DNA of 64,000 nucleotides from Paraglaciecola sp. (GCF_030730205.1 NZ_JANQVQ010000019.1:66825-130824); one strand, 5' to 3'. Positions 1-9,294 are shown, numbered from the stretch's first letter. The notes: generated by a model not told the origin, from the sequence alone. Numbers and translations are program-made.

Positions 1-1
1 C

Positions 2-589
2 AGTATCAATTTGTTTCCACAGTGGCACTATGCGGTTGTGATTGGATATGATTTAGATACGCAGCAAGTGACGTTACACAGTGGGGTAACCGCTTTTCAT
101 ACCCTCAACCTGGCAACCTTCGAGCGCACTTGGCAACGTGGCCAGTATTGGATGTTGGCTATGTTACCTCCTACATCGACTGATCCATTACTCGCCCCCT
201 TTGTCTATACCAAAGCCTGTCAGGATCTACTCGATACAGGTCAAAGTGAGGCAGGGATTGAGGCCCTAAAAAGTGCAATTAAACAATGGCCAGATTATTG
301 GCTATCGTATTTTTTATTGGCCAATCATTATCTAGCTCACGACCCTCAAGAAGCGGTAAAGTGGTTTGCACAGGGTGAAAATTATGGCAAACATGAAGTG
401 TCATATTTAAATAATTATGCTTATGCACTCGGTAAATTGCAGTGTTTTGCACAGGCCGAATCGCTCATCAAACAAGCACTAATTCTCGCGCCCCATGATG
501 AAAATGTCCTCGACACCCAGCAACATCTGCTTACTGATAGGAAAAAAGTGGCCCAGCCAGTTTGTCAGACAGATAAAGCTGACCAATAA
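2..589 (+). CDS. C39-like cysteine peptidase with TPR tail, 3' part (left edge cuts the gene)
   Basis: The reading frame is open from base 2, so the 5' end lies outside the window; the TTG at 11 is not a true start. The visible part opens with WHYAVVIGYD followed by LHSG, the catalytic-histidine region of papain-like C39 peptidases, then a conserved F-x2-TW-x-RG and a WMLAMLPP strand. From about residue 65 it becomes helical with TPR-like repeats (motifs around NNYAYALGK and A-x4-KQALILAP). This order, peptidase_C39-like domain then TPRs, is that of the PA2778 family of gammaproteobacteria, which usually carry a lipoprotein signal; the N-terminus and catalytic Cys are not visible here. The substrate is unknown. 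Confidence in the family is good, in the role low. Confidence 0.7.
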   Translation, partial: SINLFPQWHYAVVIGYDLDTQQVTLHSGVTAFHTLNLATFERTWQRGQYWMLAMLPPTSTDPLLAPFVYTKACQDLLDTGQSEAGIEALKSAIKQWPDYWLSYFLLANHYLAHDPQEAVKWFAQGENYGKHEVSYLNNYAYALGKLQCFAQAESLIKQALILAPHDENVLDTQQHLLTDRKKVAQPVCQTDKADQ

Positions 590-606
590 AGCAGTGATAG
601 GGGCGC

Positions 607-1551
607 TTACAATAGCCCCATATTGCCTAACCATTCTGCTAAATTAGCAAACCAATCATATTCATTGCGCAAGCCAAAACCATGACCACCGCTAGGGACA
701 ATCAGCATTTGAGTAGAGATTTTGCGCTTGTGTAAGGCCCTATAGTAAGAAAGTGAGTTTTCTACCGGCACTGCAACATCATCTCCGGCATGAACAATAA
801 ACGCTGGGGGAGCTGAATCACTCACTTGTTTTTCTATTGAATAATGTTGGACTTGCTGAGGATTGGGTTGTGGTCCAATGAGTTTGTCTCTTGAGCCTAG
901 GTGTGTGATTTCTTGCTCGAAGCTGATAACTGGATAGACTAATATTTGAAAATCTGGTCGCAGGTTTTCCCCCTCAAGAGCCGGATTGATTGCTTGCTTA
1001 TATAATATTGCCGCAGATGCTGCCAAATGCCCGCCGGCAGAAAAGCCCATGATACCTACTTTATGTGGATTTAAATGCCATTTTGGCGCTTGGCTCCTAA
1101 CCCAATGAATCGCTTGCTGAGCATCCTGTAATGGACCTGTGGTTTTATCCTGCATACTCTGTGCTAAGGGCATACGATACTTTAAGACAAAGGCCGTCAC
1201 GCCAAGTTCGCGCAAGCGTTCTGCGACTTGATACCCCTCTTTTACAATCGACACACCTGCATAACCCCCTCCAGGTAAAATGATCACTGAGGTTCCATTA
1301 GCTATTTGGGGATTAGGGATATAGGCTCGTATGCTGGGATGTGTCACATTCATTATAAATGCGTCAGGATGGGCTGCTTCACGCACGTATTCTAAATTAG
1401 CCGTTGAAATGGAGCCGGGAATGGTGCCGTTATAAAGGGCAAACTCCTCAAAAGAGGATAGGGTACTGGGGGAGGCTTCAACGTTTTTTTGTGACTGCAT
1501 CGTGCAACTCAATAAAAAAAGGGGTAGGAGTAAATAATATCGTCTTCGCAT
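607..1551 (-). CDS. Lipoprotein alpha/beta hydrolase (BD-FAE-like esterase)
   Basis: A secreted or outer-membrane-anchored serine esterase is predicted. The start at 1551 gives a short Arg-rich N-terminus, a hydrophobic stretch and the lipobox LLSC; an upstream TTG at 1569 would only add six residues before the signal. The core carries the oxyanion motif ILPGGGY, the nucleophile elbow G-F-S-A-G-G and a C-terminal acid/His pair (HAGDD and GGHGFG), all typical of the esterase/lipase and BD-FAE families that deacetylate or deferuloylate plant polysaccharides or act on small esters. It lies convergent with the preceding peptidase gene, 17 bases away, and stands alone. The substrate cannot be read from the sequence; an acetylxylan or feruloyl ester would suit the rest of the window. 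Confidence 0.75.
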   Translation of the reverse strand: MRRRYYLLLPLFLLSCTMQSQKNVEASPSTLSSFEEFALYNGTIPGSISTANLEYVREAAHPDAFIMNVTHPSIRAYIPNPQIANGTSVIILPGGGYAGVSIVKEGYQVAERLRELGVTAFVLKYRMPLAQSMQDKTTGPLQDAQQAIHWVRSQAPKWHLNPHKVGIMGFSAGGHLAASAAILYKQAINPALEGENLRPDFQILVYPVISFEQEITHLGSRDKLIGPQPNPQQVQHYSIEKQVSDSAPPAFIVHAGDDVAVPVENSLSYYRALHKRKISTQMLIVPSGGHGFGLRNEYDWFANLAEWLGNMGLL

Positions 1552-1733
1552 TGCGCTGTCGGCTCGCAATTAATTTTATTGAGCCAATAAAATATAATGC
1601 CACCTGAGAGTCAACCAAAGCCTGCTTATTTATTCACTATGTCATCATGTATTTTATGATTTTGCACATTTAGTAAGTCATTAGGCAGCCTACTCACTGC
1701 TTTGAAAAAGCTACAATGACCCGAATGAGTCAA

Positions 1734-2753
1734 TTAAAGGGTTAAAAATCGGACTAGATCATTGTTTGCTAGCAGTAAATGTTCTGCGATTTCTGGGCTA
1801 ATGGTCAAAACAAGGCTTTTATCATCATAACTTACCTGATTGGAGACCGTGGCACGAAAATCGCGAACCTTGGTATTACACAGCATAATATTGTCGTTGC
1901 TGCTTACATCAGCGATATTAACGGTAGCGGTGATACTGTCATTGACACTGCGTATTTCATTTAGCTGGGCTTCGACCGTCGGACCTGCATCAAATAAATC
2001 AATATACCCCTTATGTGCGAAGCCTTCTTGTTGCAATAAGCGTAAGGCAGGAACCGTATTATCGTGTGCTTGCCCGATGACTGCTTGGGCCGCTTGACTG
2101 AGTAAGCTGACATAAATGGGATGTTTTGGCATTAACTCAGAGATAAAGTGTTTTTCGCCTACACCAACTAAGTGCACTGCGTCATTAAATTCGATGTCAA
2201 AAAAGTGTTCTTGTAGCCATTGCCAAAAAGGTGACTTGCCATGCTGGTCGCTGACACCGCGCATCTCTGCAATGACGGTAGATGAAAATCGCTGTGGATG
2301 CTGCGCCATAAATAAAAAACGGACCTTTGACAGCAAACGGCCAGCCAAACCCTTACGGTAGGCTTCACGTAAAAACAAGGTGCAGATCTCAGTGGCACCA
2401 TGATAGTCGTTACACACATTAAGGGTACTAACGAGTTTATTTACCCCCAAACTTTTTGAGCATTGTTTGATATTGCTAAGCCGATAGTGATAGAGGGGGG
2501 AGGTCATGCCAACAGACGCTTCTATGCCCGTGGTACCGAGAATTTCTTTGCTGTCTGTATCTTCTAGCACAAATAAATAGCTGCCATCGTGATTTACCGG
2601 ATTCAGATTATTCACTGTATTTTCTACGGCTTGAATTTTTGCGCCAAGCTGCTCGTCACATTGCGGTAAAGACGTAAAACCGTGACCCGATTCAATAGCT
2701 ATTTGCTGCAAAGCGCTGAAATCATCTGAGCGAATGGGTCTAATTATGTGCAT
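1734..2753 (-). CDS. astA: Arginine N-succinyltransferase
   Basis: First enzyme of the arginine succinyltransferase (AST) catabolic pathway: succinyl-CoA + L-arginine to N2-succinylarginine, cytoplasmic. The 339-residue product has the usual family length (about 340) and the typical opening MHIIRPIRSDDFSALQQIA with the following GHGFTSLP block, then the conserved GTTGIEASVG-x3-PLYHYR segment and the LFLREAYR-x-GLAGRLLS acetyl-CoA/GNAT-like region. Other ast genes (astB, astC, astD, astE) are not adjacent here. A divergent Lrp-family gene starts 124 bases away and is the natural candidate for an arginine-responsive regulator; that link is inference. Confidence 0.9.
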   Translation of the reverse strand: MHIIRPIRSDDFSALQQIAIESGHGFTSLPQCDEQLGAKIQAVENTVNNLNPVNHDGSYLFVLEDTDSKEILGTTGIEASVGMTSPLYHYRLSNIKQCSKSLGVNKLVSTLNVCNDYHGATEICTLFLREAYRKGLAGRLLSKVRFLFMAQHPQRFSSTVIAEMRGVSDQHGKSPFWQWLQEHFFDIEFNDAVHLVGVGEKHFISELMPKHPIYVSLLSQAAQAVIGQAHDNTVPALRLLQQEGFAHKGYIDLFDAGPTVEAQLNEIRSVNDSITATVNIADVSSNDNIMLCNTKVRDFRATVSNQVSYDDKSLVLTISPEIAEHLLLANNDLVRFLTL

Positions 2754-2836
2754 GAAAGTAGCTTACCTATTTAATTATGCTGCGATTGAGCAGTCCCTAT
2801 TGTTCATGAAATGAAGGTAAATTTGCAGTGTTAAAC

Positions 2837-2872
2837 TGGTTAAATTGACAGTAAAATAAAGCAAATTAACCA
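2837..2872. promoter_or_regulatory. Inverted repeat in the astA/Lrp divergent promoter
   Basis: TGGTTAA at 2837-2843 is mirrored by TTAACCA at 2866-2872, separated by 22 bases, in the AT-rich gap between the divergent astA and Lrp-type genes. A TTGACA hexamer sits between them at 2845. Lrp/AsnC proteins often bind such AT-rich repeats as octamers. The site is a candidate operator only. Confidence 0.4.
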
Positions 2873-2877
2873 AATTA

Positions 2878-3315
2878 ATGTGCAAAATGATAAACGATAA
2901 AGACGAACAACTGATTTCGATATTACGGAGTAATGCCAGAGCGACGATCTCTGATCTGGCCAGAGTCCTCAATTTATCCCGTTCAACGGTGCAAAATCGT
3001 TTAACTAAATTAGAGCAAACTGGCGTGATCAAAGGGTATTCAGTGGAGTTTGGTAGTCAGTACTTAAGTGAACTCGTTTGTTCACACGTCGCAATTAAAG
3101 TCAGGCAAAAGCTCACGGCAAAAACCAATAGCCAATTGCGTTTAATCAGTCAGATAGCCGAGCTATATGCAATAAGTGGTGAGTTTGATCTTATTGCAGT
3201 GGTTCAAGCTCAATCTTTGGAACAATTAAGTCAATTATTAGACGATATTGGTAACCTCGAAGGGGTAGAGCGCACCAATTCCTCTGTAATTTTGGAGACG
3301 AAGTTTAAACGTTAA
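2878..3315 (+). CDS. Lrp/AsnC family transcriptional regulator
   Basis: A 145-residue cytoplasmic DNA-binding protein with the two Lrp domains. The N-terminal helix-turn-helix reads DEQLISILRSNARATISDLA and continues with LNLSRSTVQNRL; the C-terminal RAM (amino-acid binding, oligomerisation) domain follows from about residue 65 with a GEFDLIAVV strand. Two ATGs (2878 and 2887) are possible; neither has a clear ribosome-binding site, and MINDKDEQL from the second matches the usual Lrp start better. It is divergent from astA and 81 bases upstream of an EamA exporter, so it may control arginine catabolism, amino-acid export, or both. Confidence 0.85.
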   Translation: MCKMINDKDEQLISILRSNARATISDLARVLNLSRSTVQNRLTKLEQTGVIKGYSVEFGSQYLSELVCSHVAIKVRQKLTAKTNSQLRLISQIAELYAISGEFDLIAVVQAQSLEQLSQLLDDIGNLEGVERTNSSVILETKFKR

Positions 3316-3396
3316 TTTCGACATGAAGAGGTAGGTGTTTAAGGCCCATCTTATAGTACAATCCCGGTCCAGAATTTTGGTGGTGAGAGCTCATTA

Positions 3397-4323
3397 ATGC
3401 GCAGTACCTTGTTATATGTTTTGACAGTTTTAATTTGGGGCTCAACGTGGCTCGCTATCGAATTTCAACTAGGCGTGGTAGCGCCTGAAGCGTCCTTGGT
3501 TTACCGTTTTGCCATTGCAGCCGGTTTAATGTGGGCCTACTGCCTTATTAAAAAACTTCCTTTAAAGTACGAAGCCAAAGATCATTTGTTTTTTATATGC
3601 CTAGCAGTATGTAACTTTGGTGGTAATTACTTGATGTTGTATTGGGCGCAGGCTCATCTAACTTCCGCCATGACGTCTATCGCTTTTTCAACTTTGTTAC
3701 TGATGAATATTGTCAATAATCGCTTATTTTTTGGTAAAGCCATTGCTCCGCGAATGTTTGTGGGCGCAGGCCTTGGCTTAGCCGGTATTGTTGCCTTGTT
3801 TTGGCAGGACATTAAAGTCTTTGATATGTCTAGCGAAGCCATGATCGGTTTGGGCTTGTCAATTGGAGGCACCATGATCGCGTCACTGGGTAACATGACG
3901 AGCGTGCGAAATTCAAAACGTAACATCGGCGTATTGCAGGGTAATGCGTGGGGCATGTTATATGCGGCCGGCTTTTTATCAGTGTATGTGATGTTAAGTG
4001 GCGGGCAATTCAGTTTCGATACACGGGCCGCTTATGTGGGCTCCCTATTGTATTTAAGTGTTTTTGGTACTGTATTGGCTTTTGCATTTTATTTTATTTT
4101 GATAAAAGACATCGGCCCAGAAAAAGCCAGTTATACCGTGGTGTTATTTCCAGTGGTGGCTGTGGTATTAAGCATCTTATTTGAAGGATTTGTACTACAA
4201 GCCAACTCATTTTTAGGTTTTATTTTAGTTTTGAGTGGCAACATCATCGTATTGACTCCCTTTAGAAAACTCAGAGCTTTACTCTTGCCTGTGAAACCGG
4301 CGACCGATAATCAGCTACGCTAA
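3397..4323 (+). CDS. EamA/DMT family inner-membrane transporter
   Basis: A ten-helix drug/metabolite transporter of 308 residues made of two EamA repeats. The first repeat opens with YVLTVLIWGSTWLAIEFQLG, a hallmark of the family, and the second begins near residue 150 (IGLGLSIGGTMIASLG). The family includes exporters of amino acids and small metabolites such as YedA and RhtA. The position just downstream of an Lrp-type regulator suggests amino-acid efflux, but this is not proven by the sequence. A GAGAG-like stretch lies a few bases before the ATG. Confidence 0.85.
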   Translation: MRSTLLYVLTVLIWGSTWLAIEFQLGVVAPEASLVYRFAIAAGLMWAYCLIKKLPLKYEAKDHLFFICLAVCNFGGNYLMLYWAQAHLTSAMTSIAFSTLLLMNIVNNRLFFGKAIAPRMFVGAGLGLAGIVALFWQDIKVFDMSSEAMIGLGLSIGGTMIASLGNMTSVRNSKRNIGVLQGNAWGMLYAAGFLSVYVMLSGGQFSFDTRAAYVGSLLYLSVFGTVLAFAFYFILIKDIGPEKASYTVVLFPVVAVVLSILFEGFVLQANSFLGFILVLSGNIIVLTPFRKLRALLLPVKPATDNQLR

Positions 4324-4684
4324 ACTGTTTGCGCATTTCTTGGTAAATTTTACGCACTGGCTTGGTGCGTATTACAGTCGCTAAGGCATCGTTGCCCAAC
4401 GATGGCGCCAATACATCCGCTCATTTCCTTTACTTAAGGCTTAAGAACGAGCTTTGTAAGGTAAAGAATAATTTAGTTCCTCATGGCATAAAACCTGCTG
4501 CACTAATCAGTCGTACAGGGGACGATGAATCGAGTATCGATTTGGCTTGTGTTCTGCCCCTGGCTTTTGCTTAAACCTTTATCTGTACAGGAGATAAGCA
4601 CCTTGTTTTATTTAGCAAAAGCAGGGTGGTACCCCGGCTAGTTATCGACTGACAAACCTAAACAAACGAGGAGAAAGTGCTGTT
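4324..4684. other. Intergenic region, no convincing gene
   Basis: A small open frame covers 4362-4574, but it has no ribosome-binding site and no recognisable motif. A short run at 4620-4638 resembles a T-box antiterminator bulge but has no other T-box parts. The last 20 bases hold a GAGGAG ribosome-binding site for the next gene. Confidence 0.5.
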
Positions 4685-5509
4685 ATGTTTCACCTATGGA
4701 TGATGTTAATTGGCCTATTATTCGCGGCTCTGCTGATACTGTTTTATAAACATTACAGAGCCAAAGATAAAGTCACGCTGCAAAGAGAAGGATTGCGTTA
4801 TCTTCAACAATTGCGTTTGTTGCTAAATTTATTGCAAAAACATCGAAGTGTGGTTGCTCATTATGTGCAAAACGAGCCGGAGTTAGACAGTGAAATTAAG
4901 CATATTCAACAAGACATTAAGCTTAATATTGATGACATATTGCAAAACAACAATAAGATCCTCGCCAATGAATTGTGGTTAAGTATCAGCGAACATTGGG
5001 CCAAATTAAGCCAAAACTTTCCATCACACTCGGCGGATAACAATGTCTTGCAACACAACTCATTGATCCAGAATGTACTGTATTTAATTGACGATATTGC
5101 CCTTAGTCATGGTTTGACTCGTTTAAAATTGAGCGGCATCAGAAATAATCGCGTGCTGTGGTGCGAATGGTTAGTCGCCCTTGAGTGTATCGATCAAGTC
5201 AAAACGATGGGCACCACTGTTTTACTGGATGGTGCTTGCAACAATACCGCGCGCATTCGTCTTACGCATTTACAACAAAAAATTACCGAAACCACAGATA
5301 GGGCATGGCGCAGTGGTTTGCCCGCTAACGAAGAGCAAAAGGCAAAGGTCAATCAGTTGTTGGCCTGTATTAAAATTGAAATAATTAACGCGTCACAGAA
5401 TCAATCTATCAACTTACGGAGCAAAGATTATTGCCAACTGTGTGACTCTGTAAGAGACAAGCACTATGAGGTATTTGACCAATTATTGTCGCAAGCATCA
5501 GTCGGCTAG
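4685..5509 (+). CDS. Unknown membrane-anchored protein, 274 residues
   Basis: I do not recognise this family. The start is supported by a GAGGAG about 10 bases upstream. Residues 3-24 form one hydrophobic segment (LWMMLIGLLFAALLILFY) followed by a positively charged stretch KHYRAKDK, so a single N-terminal membrane anchor with a cytoplasmic body is likely. The rest is mostly helical and polar, rich in Leu, Gln, Asn and His, with heptad-like spacing around residues 30-90. A CQLC pair lies near the C-terminus. It is flanked by two long non-coding stretches and has no operon partner. Confidence 0.6.
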   Translation: MFHLWMMLIGLLFAALLILFYKHYRAKDKVTLQREGLRYLQQLRLLLNLLQKHRSVVAHYVQNEPELDSEIKHIQQDIKLNIDDILQNNNKILANELWLSISEHWAKLSQNFPSHSADNNVLQHNSLIQNVLYLIDDIALSHGLTRLKLSGIRNNRVLWCEWLVALECIDQVKTMGTTVLLDGACNNTARIRLTHLQQKITETTDRAWRSGLPANEEQKAKVNQLLACIKIEIINASQNQSINLRSKDYCQLCDSVRDKHYEVFDQLLSQASVG

Positions 5510-6047
5510 TGAATCGCTTTGTCACTTCTCACATGCCGACCTAAACGGATCGATCCCAAGGCGTAAGGGTAAAGCCCGCACGGCGCAGCGCTAGTCAACA
5601 CTCAGGCTGGCTAACCTGCTGCCAATGGCTTGAATTTACTGTAAAGCATAAGGATGGTCGACCGCACTTAAGGGAATAGCCTTCAAGCACGGTAGCCTTA
5701 CCCACTGGGTTACACATATTGATAGGGCCATCACACTATTTTGGTCTGAAATAGGCGAGTTAAGTCCTGATTATGTGAGTAAAATTAGCATGTCAACACT
5801 GCGCATTGTTATCCCCTGTTAGTGTAAAGTGCAATCCTGATACTCAGGTTTTGCTGCTCCATACCGCGCTATTTACTTTTTTATATGCTGAATTCATAAG
5901 ACTAATACGCTGGGGTGACTGACGACCCGACAAGATATCAATGGTCAGATGGCTGACTCTGATTAGGTGCGACAATTTGCCGCATTTCAAGCACTTAAGT
6001 GCCTTTGTATACTGCCACCTAATACATTGCAGTTATCAAGGTAATTA
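5510..6047. other. Intergenic region before the copper receptor
   Basis: About 540 bases with no open frame worth calling. The first 400 bases show nothing recognisable. I looked for a cobalamin riboswitch, expected before some TonB receptors, and did not find its conserved boxes. The last 80 bases carry a RegA-type inverted repeat, a 12-bp palindrome GCACTTAAGTGC (5991-6002), a TATACT -10-like hexamer (6008-6013) and an AAGG ribosome-binding site before the ATG at 6048. Confidence 0.5.
5968..5984. promoter_or_regulatory. RegA/PrrA-type inverted repeat upstream of the copper receptor
   Basis: TGCGACAA-T-TTGCCGCA is a 17-bp near-palindrome with one mismatched pair per arm. Paired GCGNC and GNCGC half-sites are the pattern described for RegA/PrrA response regulators. 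It ends 23 bases before a -10-like TATACT, where an activator could stand in for the weak -35. A RegA-like regulator is encoded at 9287-9808 just downstream, so local control is likely. Confidence 0.5.
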
Positions 6048-8180
6048 ATGAAATTTACTGGTTTTGCGCATTTTAATCCCTCTAATTCGCCCGTTTTGTC
6101 ACCCATTGCCCTTGCTCTTATGGTTTTTTACTGCTCATCCGTGTTCGCTGACGATGAAACGGATATCATTGAAGTCCACGGCAATCATCTCAACACTAAC
6201 CATTACTTAGGTAGTGTTGACGCGCTATTAAAAGAGCAGGGTGTGGATTTTTCTGCCGCTGGTGGTATGTCGAGTTTACCGATTTTAAATGGGATGATGG
6301 GAGATAGGGTTAAGGTTGTAGTCGATGGTGCGGATATTACCGCTGCGTGCGCAAATCATATGAACCCCCCACTGTCGTATATTTCAGCGAACCAGGTGCA
6401 CGCTCTGGAAGTGGTAGCAGGAATTTCTCCGGTCAGCGCGGGGGGCGATAATATTGCAGGTGTGATCCACGTTAATTCAATCAATCCGCAGTATAATGAT
6501 GATGAAACACTCGCTTGGCGTTCAGCTTATGTGTCAGCTCAGTACCGCAGCAACAATCAAGGAAAATCGATAGGTGTGGGCACAAGCTTCGCTAATACTT
6601 GGCTAAGCCTTGAATATCAGGGGGCTTTTGATGATGCCAACAGTTATCAAGATGGTCAGGGGCAGCAGGTACTAGATACGCTTTATCGTGCGCAAAATCA
6701 CAGCTTAAGCGCAGCAGTGCGCGACGATACGCAGCAGCTTGCCATAAAATTAATGCACCAGTCTATTCCGTTTCAAGGGTTTCCTAACCAATATATGGAC
6801 ATGACCGATAATAATAGTGTTGGCTTAACTGCGCAGTATCAGCGCCAATTAGCACAAGGTGAATTTGAGGCGCAGCTTAATTGGCACCACGTTAAACATG
6901 AAATGGGATTTTTCAGTGCAGAAAAAACCGGCATGATGCCTATGAACACGGATGCAAAAGACCTGAGCTATCAACTCCAATGGGGTGTTGATCTTAATGC
7001 CAAGCAACGATTGATAGTAGGCCATGCCTTCTATGACTATCAGATTGATGATTGGTGGCCCGCAGTTGAAGGTTCAATGATGATGGGGCCTAACGATTAT
7101 ATCAATATTAACGCTGGTCAACGTCGACGTATTACCGCTTTTGCTGAGTTTGAACAACAGTTGCAGGCAAACTGGCAGCTATCTTCAGGCATTCGCCTTG
7201 AACACGTTAGCACCAATACGGGGGACGTAGCAGCTTATAGCGACGGCATGAGCATGGGAGGAATGGGCAGCATGATGGATGTTAATGCAAGCGCTGCAAT
7301 GGCCTTTAACGCCCTTGACCGAAAACAAAGCGATACCCTAGTGGATATCAGTATATTATCCCGCTATTCAATATCCCCACATGAGTCTTTTGAGTTTGGT
7401 CTCGCTCGTAAGAACCGTGCGCCAAATTTATACGAACGCTACAGTTGGGGGCGCAGCACCATGGCCACCACTATGATTGGCTGGTTTGGCGATGGAAATG
7501 GGTATGTTGGCAGAATCGATTTACAGCCTGAAACTGCGCACACGGCAAGTGTTCGTTTTGCTAAAAGCGCTCAAAACGATGAGTGGAAATTCAGTGCTAA
7601 GCTCTGGTATACCAACGTTTCAGACTATGTGGATGTTGAGCTTATTGGCAGTTTTAACAATGGCGCCAGCGAGCTGACGAAACGAAATATTCTGCAATTT
7701 AGTAATGTAGACGCTACCTTGTACGGTGCCCGATTTGAGGGAGGTTATCAGCTAGTCAATAACGCAAGCATGGGGCGAATTGGCCTAAATGCCACGCTTA
7801 CCACCACTGATGGTGAAAGGGATGGGAGCAACGAGCCCTTATATCAAATCAAGCCCTTACAAACAGAACTCAGCTTGCAACAAGAATTGGGTGATTGGCA
7901 GCATGCTCTCGTGTGGCAATGGGTCGCAGAAAAGGATTCCGTAGATGAGAGCCGGCTTGAAAATCCCACGGACAGTTACCATTTGATCAATTTTACAAGT
8001 CAAATCGAAGTCGCTAGCGTGAGACTGACTTTTGCCATCACTAACGTGTTTGACGAGTATTACCATATGCCATTAGGCGGTGTTTCAGTCGCAGAATATA
8101 AACGAGACACCACTCAAGGATTTCAGCAACTGGTAGGTGAGGGGCGTTCATTTAATTTTGGCCTAAACTACCAATTTTAA
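6048..8180 (+). CDS. TonB-dependent copper receptor, OprC/NosA-like
   Basis: An outer-membrane TonB-dependent transporter of 710 residues with signal peptide (to about FADDETD), plug domain and 22-strand barrel ending in a C-terminal Phe (LNYQF). It is rich in Met and His. It contains C101-ANH-M105 in the plug and H284-E-M286 in the barrel. This matches the CxxxM-HxM copper site described for Pseudomonas OprC, with nearly the same spacing between the halves. The GMMGDRVKVVVDG and HMNPPLSYI blocks also fit OprC/NosA. A Met-rich loop lies around residues 400-416. It heads a probable operon with a RegB/RegA-like sensor-regulator pair beginning 37 bases after its stop. Copper uptake is a strong inference. 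Confidence 0.85.
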   Translation: MKFTGFAHFNPSNSPVLSPIALALMVFYCSSVFADDETDIIEVHGNHLNTNHYLGSVDALLKEQGVDFSAAGGMSSLPILNGMMGDRVKVVVDGADITAACANHMNPPLSYISANQVHALEVVAGISPVSAGGDNIAGVIHVNSINPQYNDDETLAWRSAYVSAQYRSNNQGKSIGVGTSFANTWLSLEYQGAFDDANSYQDGQGQQVLDTLYRAQNHSLSAAVRDDTQQLAIKLMHQSIPFQGFPNQYMDMTDNNSVGLTAQYQRQLAQGEFEAQLNWHHVKHEMGFFSAEKTGMMPMNTDAKDLSYQLQWGVDLNAKQRLIVGHAFYDYQIDDWWPAVEGSMMMGPNDYININAGQRRRITAFAEFEQQLQANWQLSSGIRLEHVSTNTGDVAAYSDGMSMGGMGSMMDVNASAAMAFNALDRKQSDTLVDISILSRYSISPHESFEFGLARKNRAPNLYERYSWGRSTMATTMIGWFGDGNGYVGRIDLQPETAHTASVRFAKSAQNDEWKFSAKLWYTNVSDYVDVELIGSFNNGASELTKRNILQFSNVDATLYGARFEGGYQLVNNASMGRIGLNATLTTTDGERDGSNEPLYQIKPLQTELSLQQELGDWQHALVWQWVAEKDSVDESRLENPTDSYHLINFTSQIEVASVRLTFAITNVFDEYYHMPLGGVSVAEYKRDTTQGFQQLVGEGRSFNFGLNYQF

Positions 8181-8217
8181 GTATTCTGCACCCCACCTAT
8201 GTTAGGGATAGATCCTT

Positions 8218-9294
8218 ATGTTGTTATTGATTGTGTTGGCACTGCGCCGCCAGATACGTTTTGCACCTTGGCTGATGTTGGCACTATTATTATTCGAAAT
8301 TTTGGCCATCAATGGGCTTATTGCGATCAACGGGGCAGCGTCCAATCCCTTCAACGCCATTTTATTAGTGCCTTTGGTGCTGGGCTTTATGTTGTTGCCT
8401 TACACCCATGCTACTGTGGTGTTGTTGCTAAGTATCCTTGCCCAATTGACCCAATTAGCCTTGTTGTCTGAACATAGTCATCATGGGCAAATGCTTGGCC
8501 ATTATTATGCGATGGTTGGTAGCTTTGTTCTCACCGCGGCATTGATGGCGGTGTTAGTCGCGTATTTTAGAGTGTTACTTTTTCGAAGCGAAAAAACAGT
8601 CAACACCCTACGCGAAAAACAATTGCGGGATGAGCAATTATTAGCCATTGGTACTGCCGCCGCTCAATTAAGTCATGATGTCGCCACGCCCGTGCAATCA
8701 ATCCGCTTATTACTCGAGGAAGTACTAGAGCAACAACCTCAGTCTGACCTTATTCTTTGTCTCGAACAGCAATTTCAGCGCATCGAGCAGCATCTGCTGA
8801 ATTGGCGTGAGGTTGCGGATGATGTACGAGAAAAACGTTTACATGCCTATTCAATACAGGAGTTGTGGTCATCTTTACAACAGTTGATGCACGTCGCTCG
8901 GCCGGAATCAGTTATTGATTGGCAGTTAGTAGATGACAACAGAACAGCACTTATCCATGCCGACCGCACTATCTTGCCAGCACTAACCAGCATCATCATC
9001 AATGCCTGTGAGGCAGCAAGTTTGGCGCAACACTCTGCGGTGCGCATCAGTGCCTCACAATCAAACAAAAGTTGGTTGATAAAAATTATCAATGAGGGTG
9101 AGGCCTTGTCAAAAGAAACACTTGCCGCTTTAGGCAGCCGGGTTACGCCCAGTACCAAAGGGCATGGTATTGGCGCGGTACTGAGTAATGCGACTCTTGA
9201 AAAATTTGCCGGTGAAGTGAACTGGCAGCAACAAGGAAAACACATCATTACGACAATTAATTTGCCCGTACAAGAGCCATCACCCGATGCTTAA
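8218..9294 (+). CDS. RegB/PrrB-like redox sensor histidine kinase
   Basis: A membrane histidine kinase of 358 residues. About five hydrophobic segments fill residues 1-120. After the second lies GAASNPF (residues 39-45), very close to the GGxxNPF quinone-binding signature of RegB. The dimerisation box has H153 in AAQLSHDVATPVQSI. The ATPase domain shows N in IINACEAA and a short GHGIG loop. RegB family kinases sense the quinone pool and oxygen. The cysteine box that follows the H-box in RegB (C-R-x-I-L) is replaced here by QHLLNW, so thiol-based sensing is probably missing. The stop overlaps the start of the regulator gene by 8 bases, indicating translational coupling. Confidence 0.8.
   Translation: MLLLIVLALRRQIRFAPWLMLALLLFEILAINGLIAINGAASNPFNAILLVPLVLGFMLLPYTHATVVLLLSILAQLTQLALLSEHSHHGQMLGHYYAMVGSFVLTAALMAVLVAYFRVLLFRSEKTVNTLREKQLRDEQLLAIGTAAAQLSHDVATPVQSIRLLLEEVLEQQPQSDLILCLEQQFQRIEQHLLNWREVADDVREKRLHAYSIQELWSSLQQLMHVARPESVIDWQLVDDNRTALIHADRTILPALTSIIINACEAASLAQHSAVRISASQSNKSWLIKIINEGEALSKETLAALGSRVTPSTKGHGIGAVLSNATLEKFAGEVNWQQQGKHIITTINLPVQEPSPDA

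Noticed and set aside
4362-4574. 70-codon open frame in the gap after the EamA gene
   Set aside because: No ribosome-binding site, no motif and an odd composition; treated as non-coding.
4620-4638. GCAGGGTGGTACC, resembling the T-box antiterminator motif, before the unknown membrane protein
   Set aside because: No stem I specifier loop, no terminator partner and no aminoacyl-tRNA or amino-acid gene downstream; T-boxes are very rare outside Gram-positives. Most likely chance.
5510-6047. Cobalamin riboswitch before the TonB receptor
   Set aside because: The conserved B12-box and adjacent blocks were not found, and the receptor carries a copper rather than a cobalamin signature.
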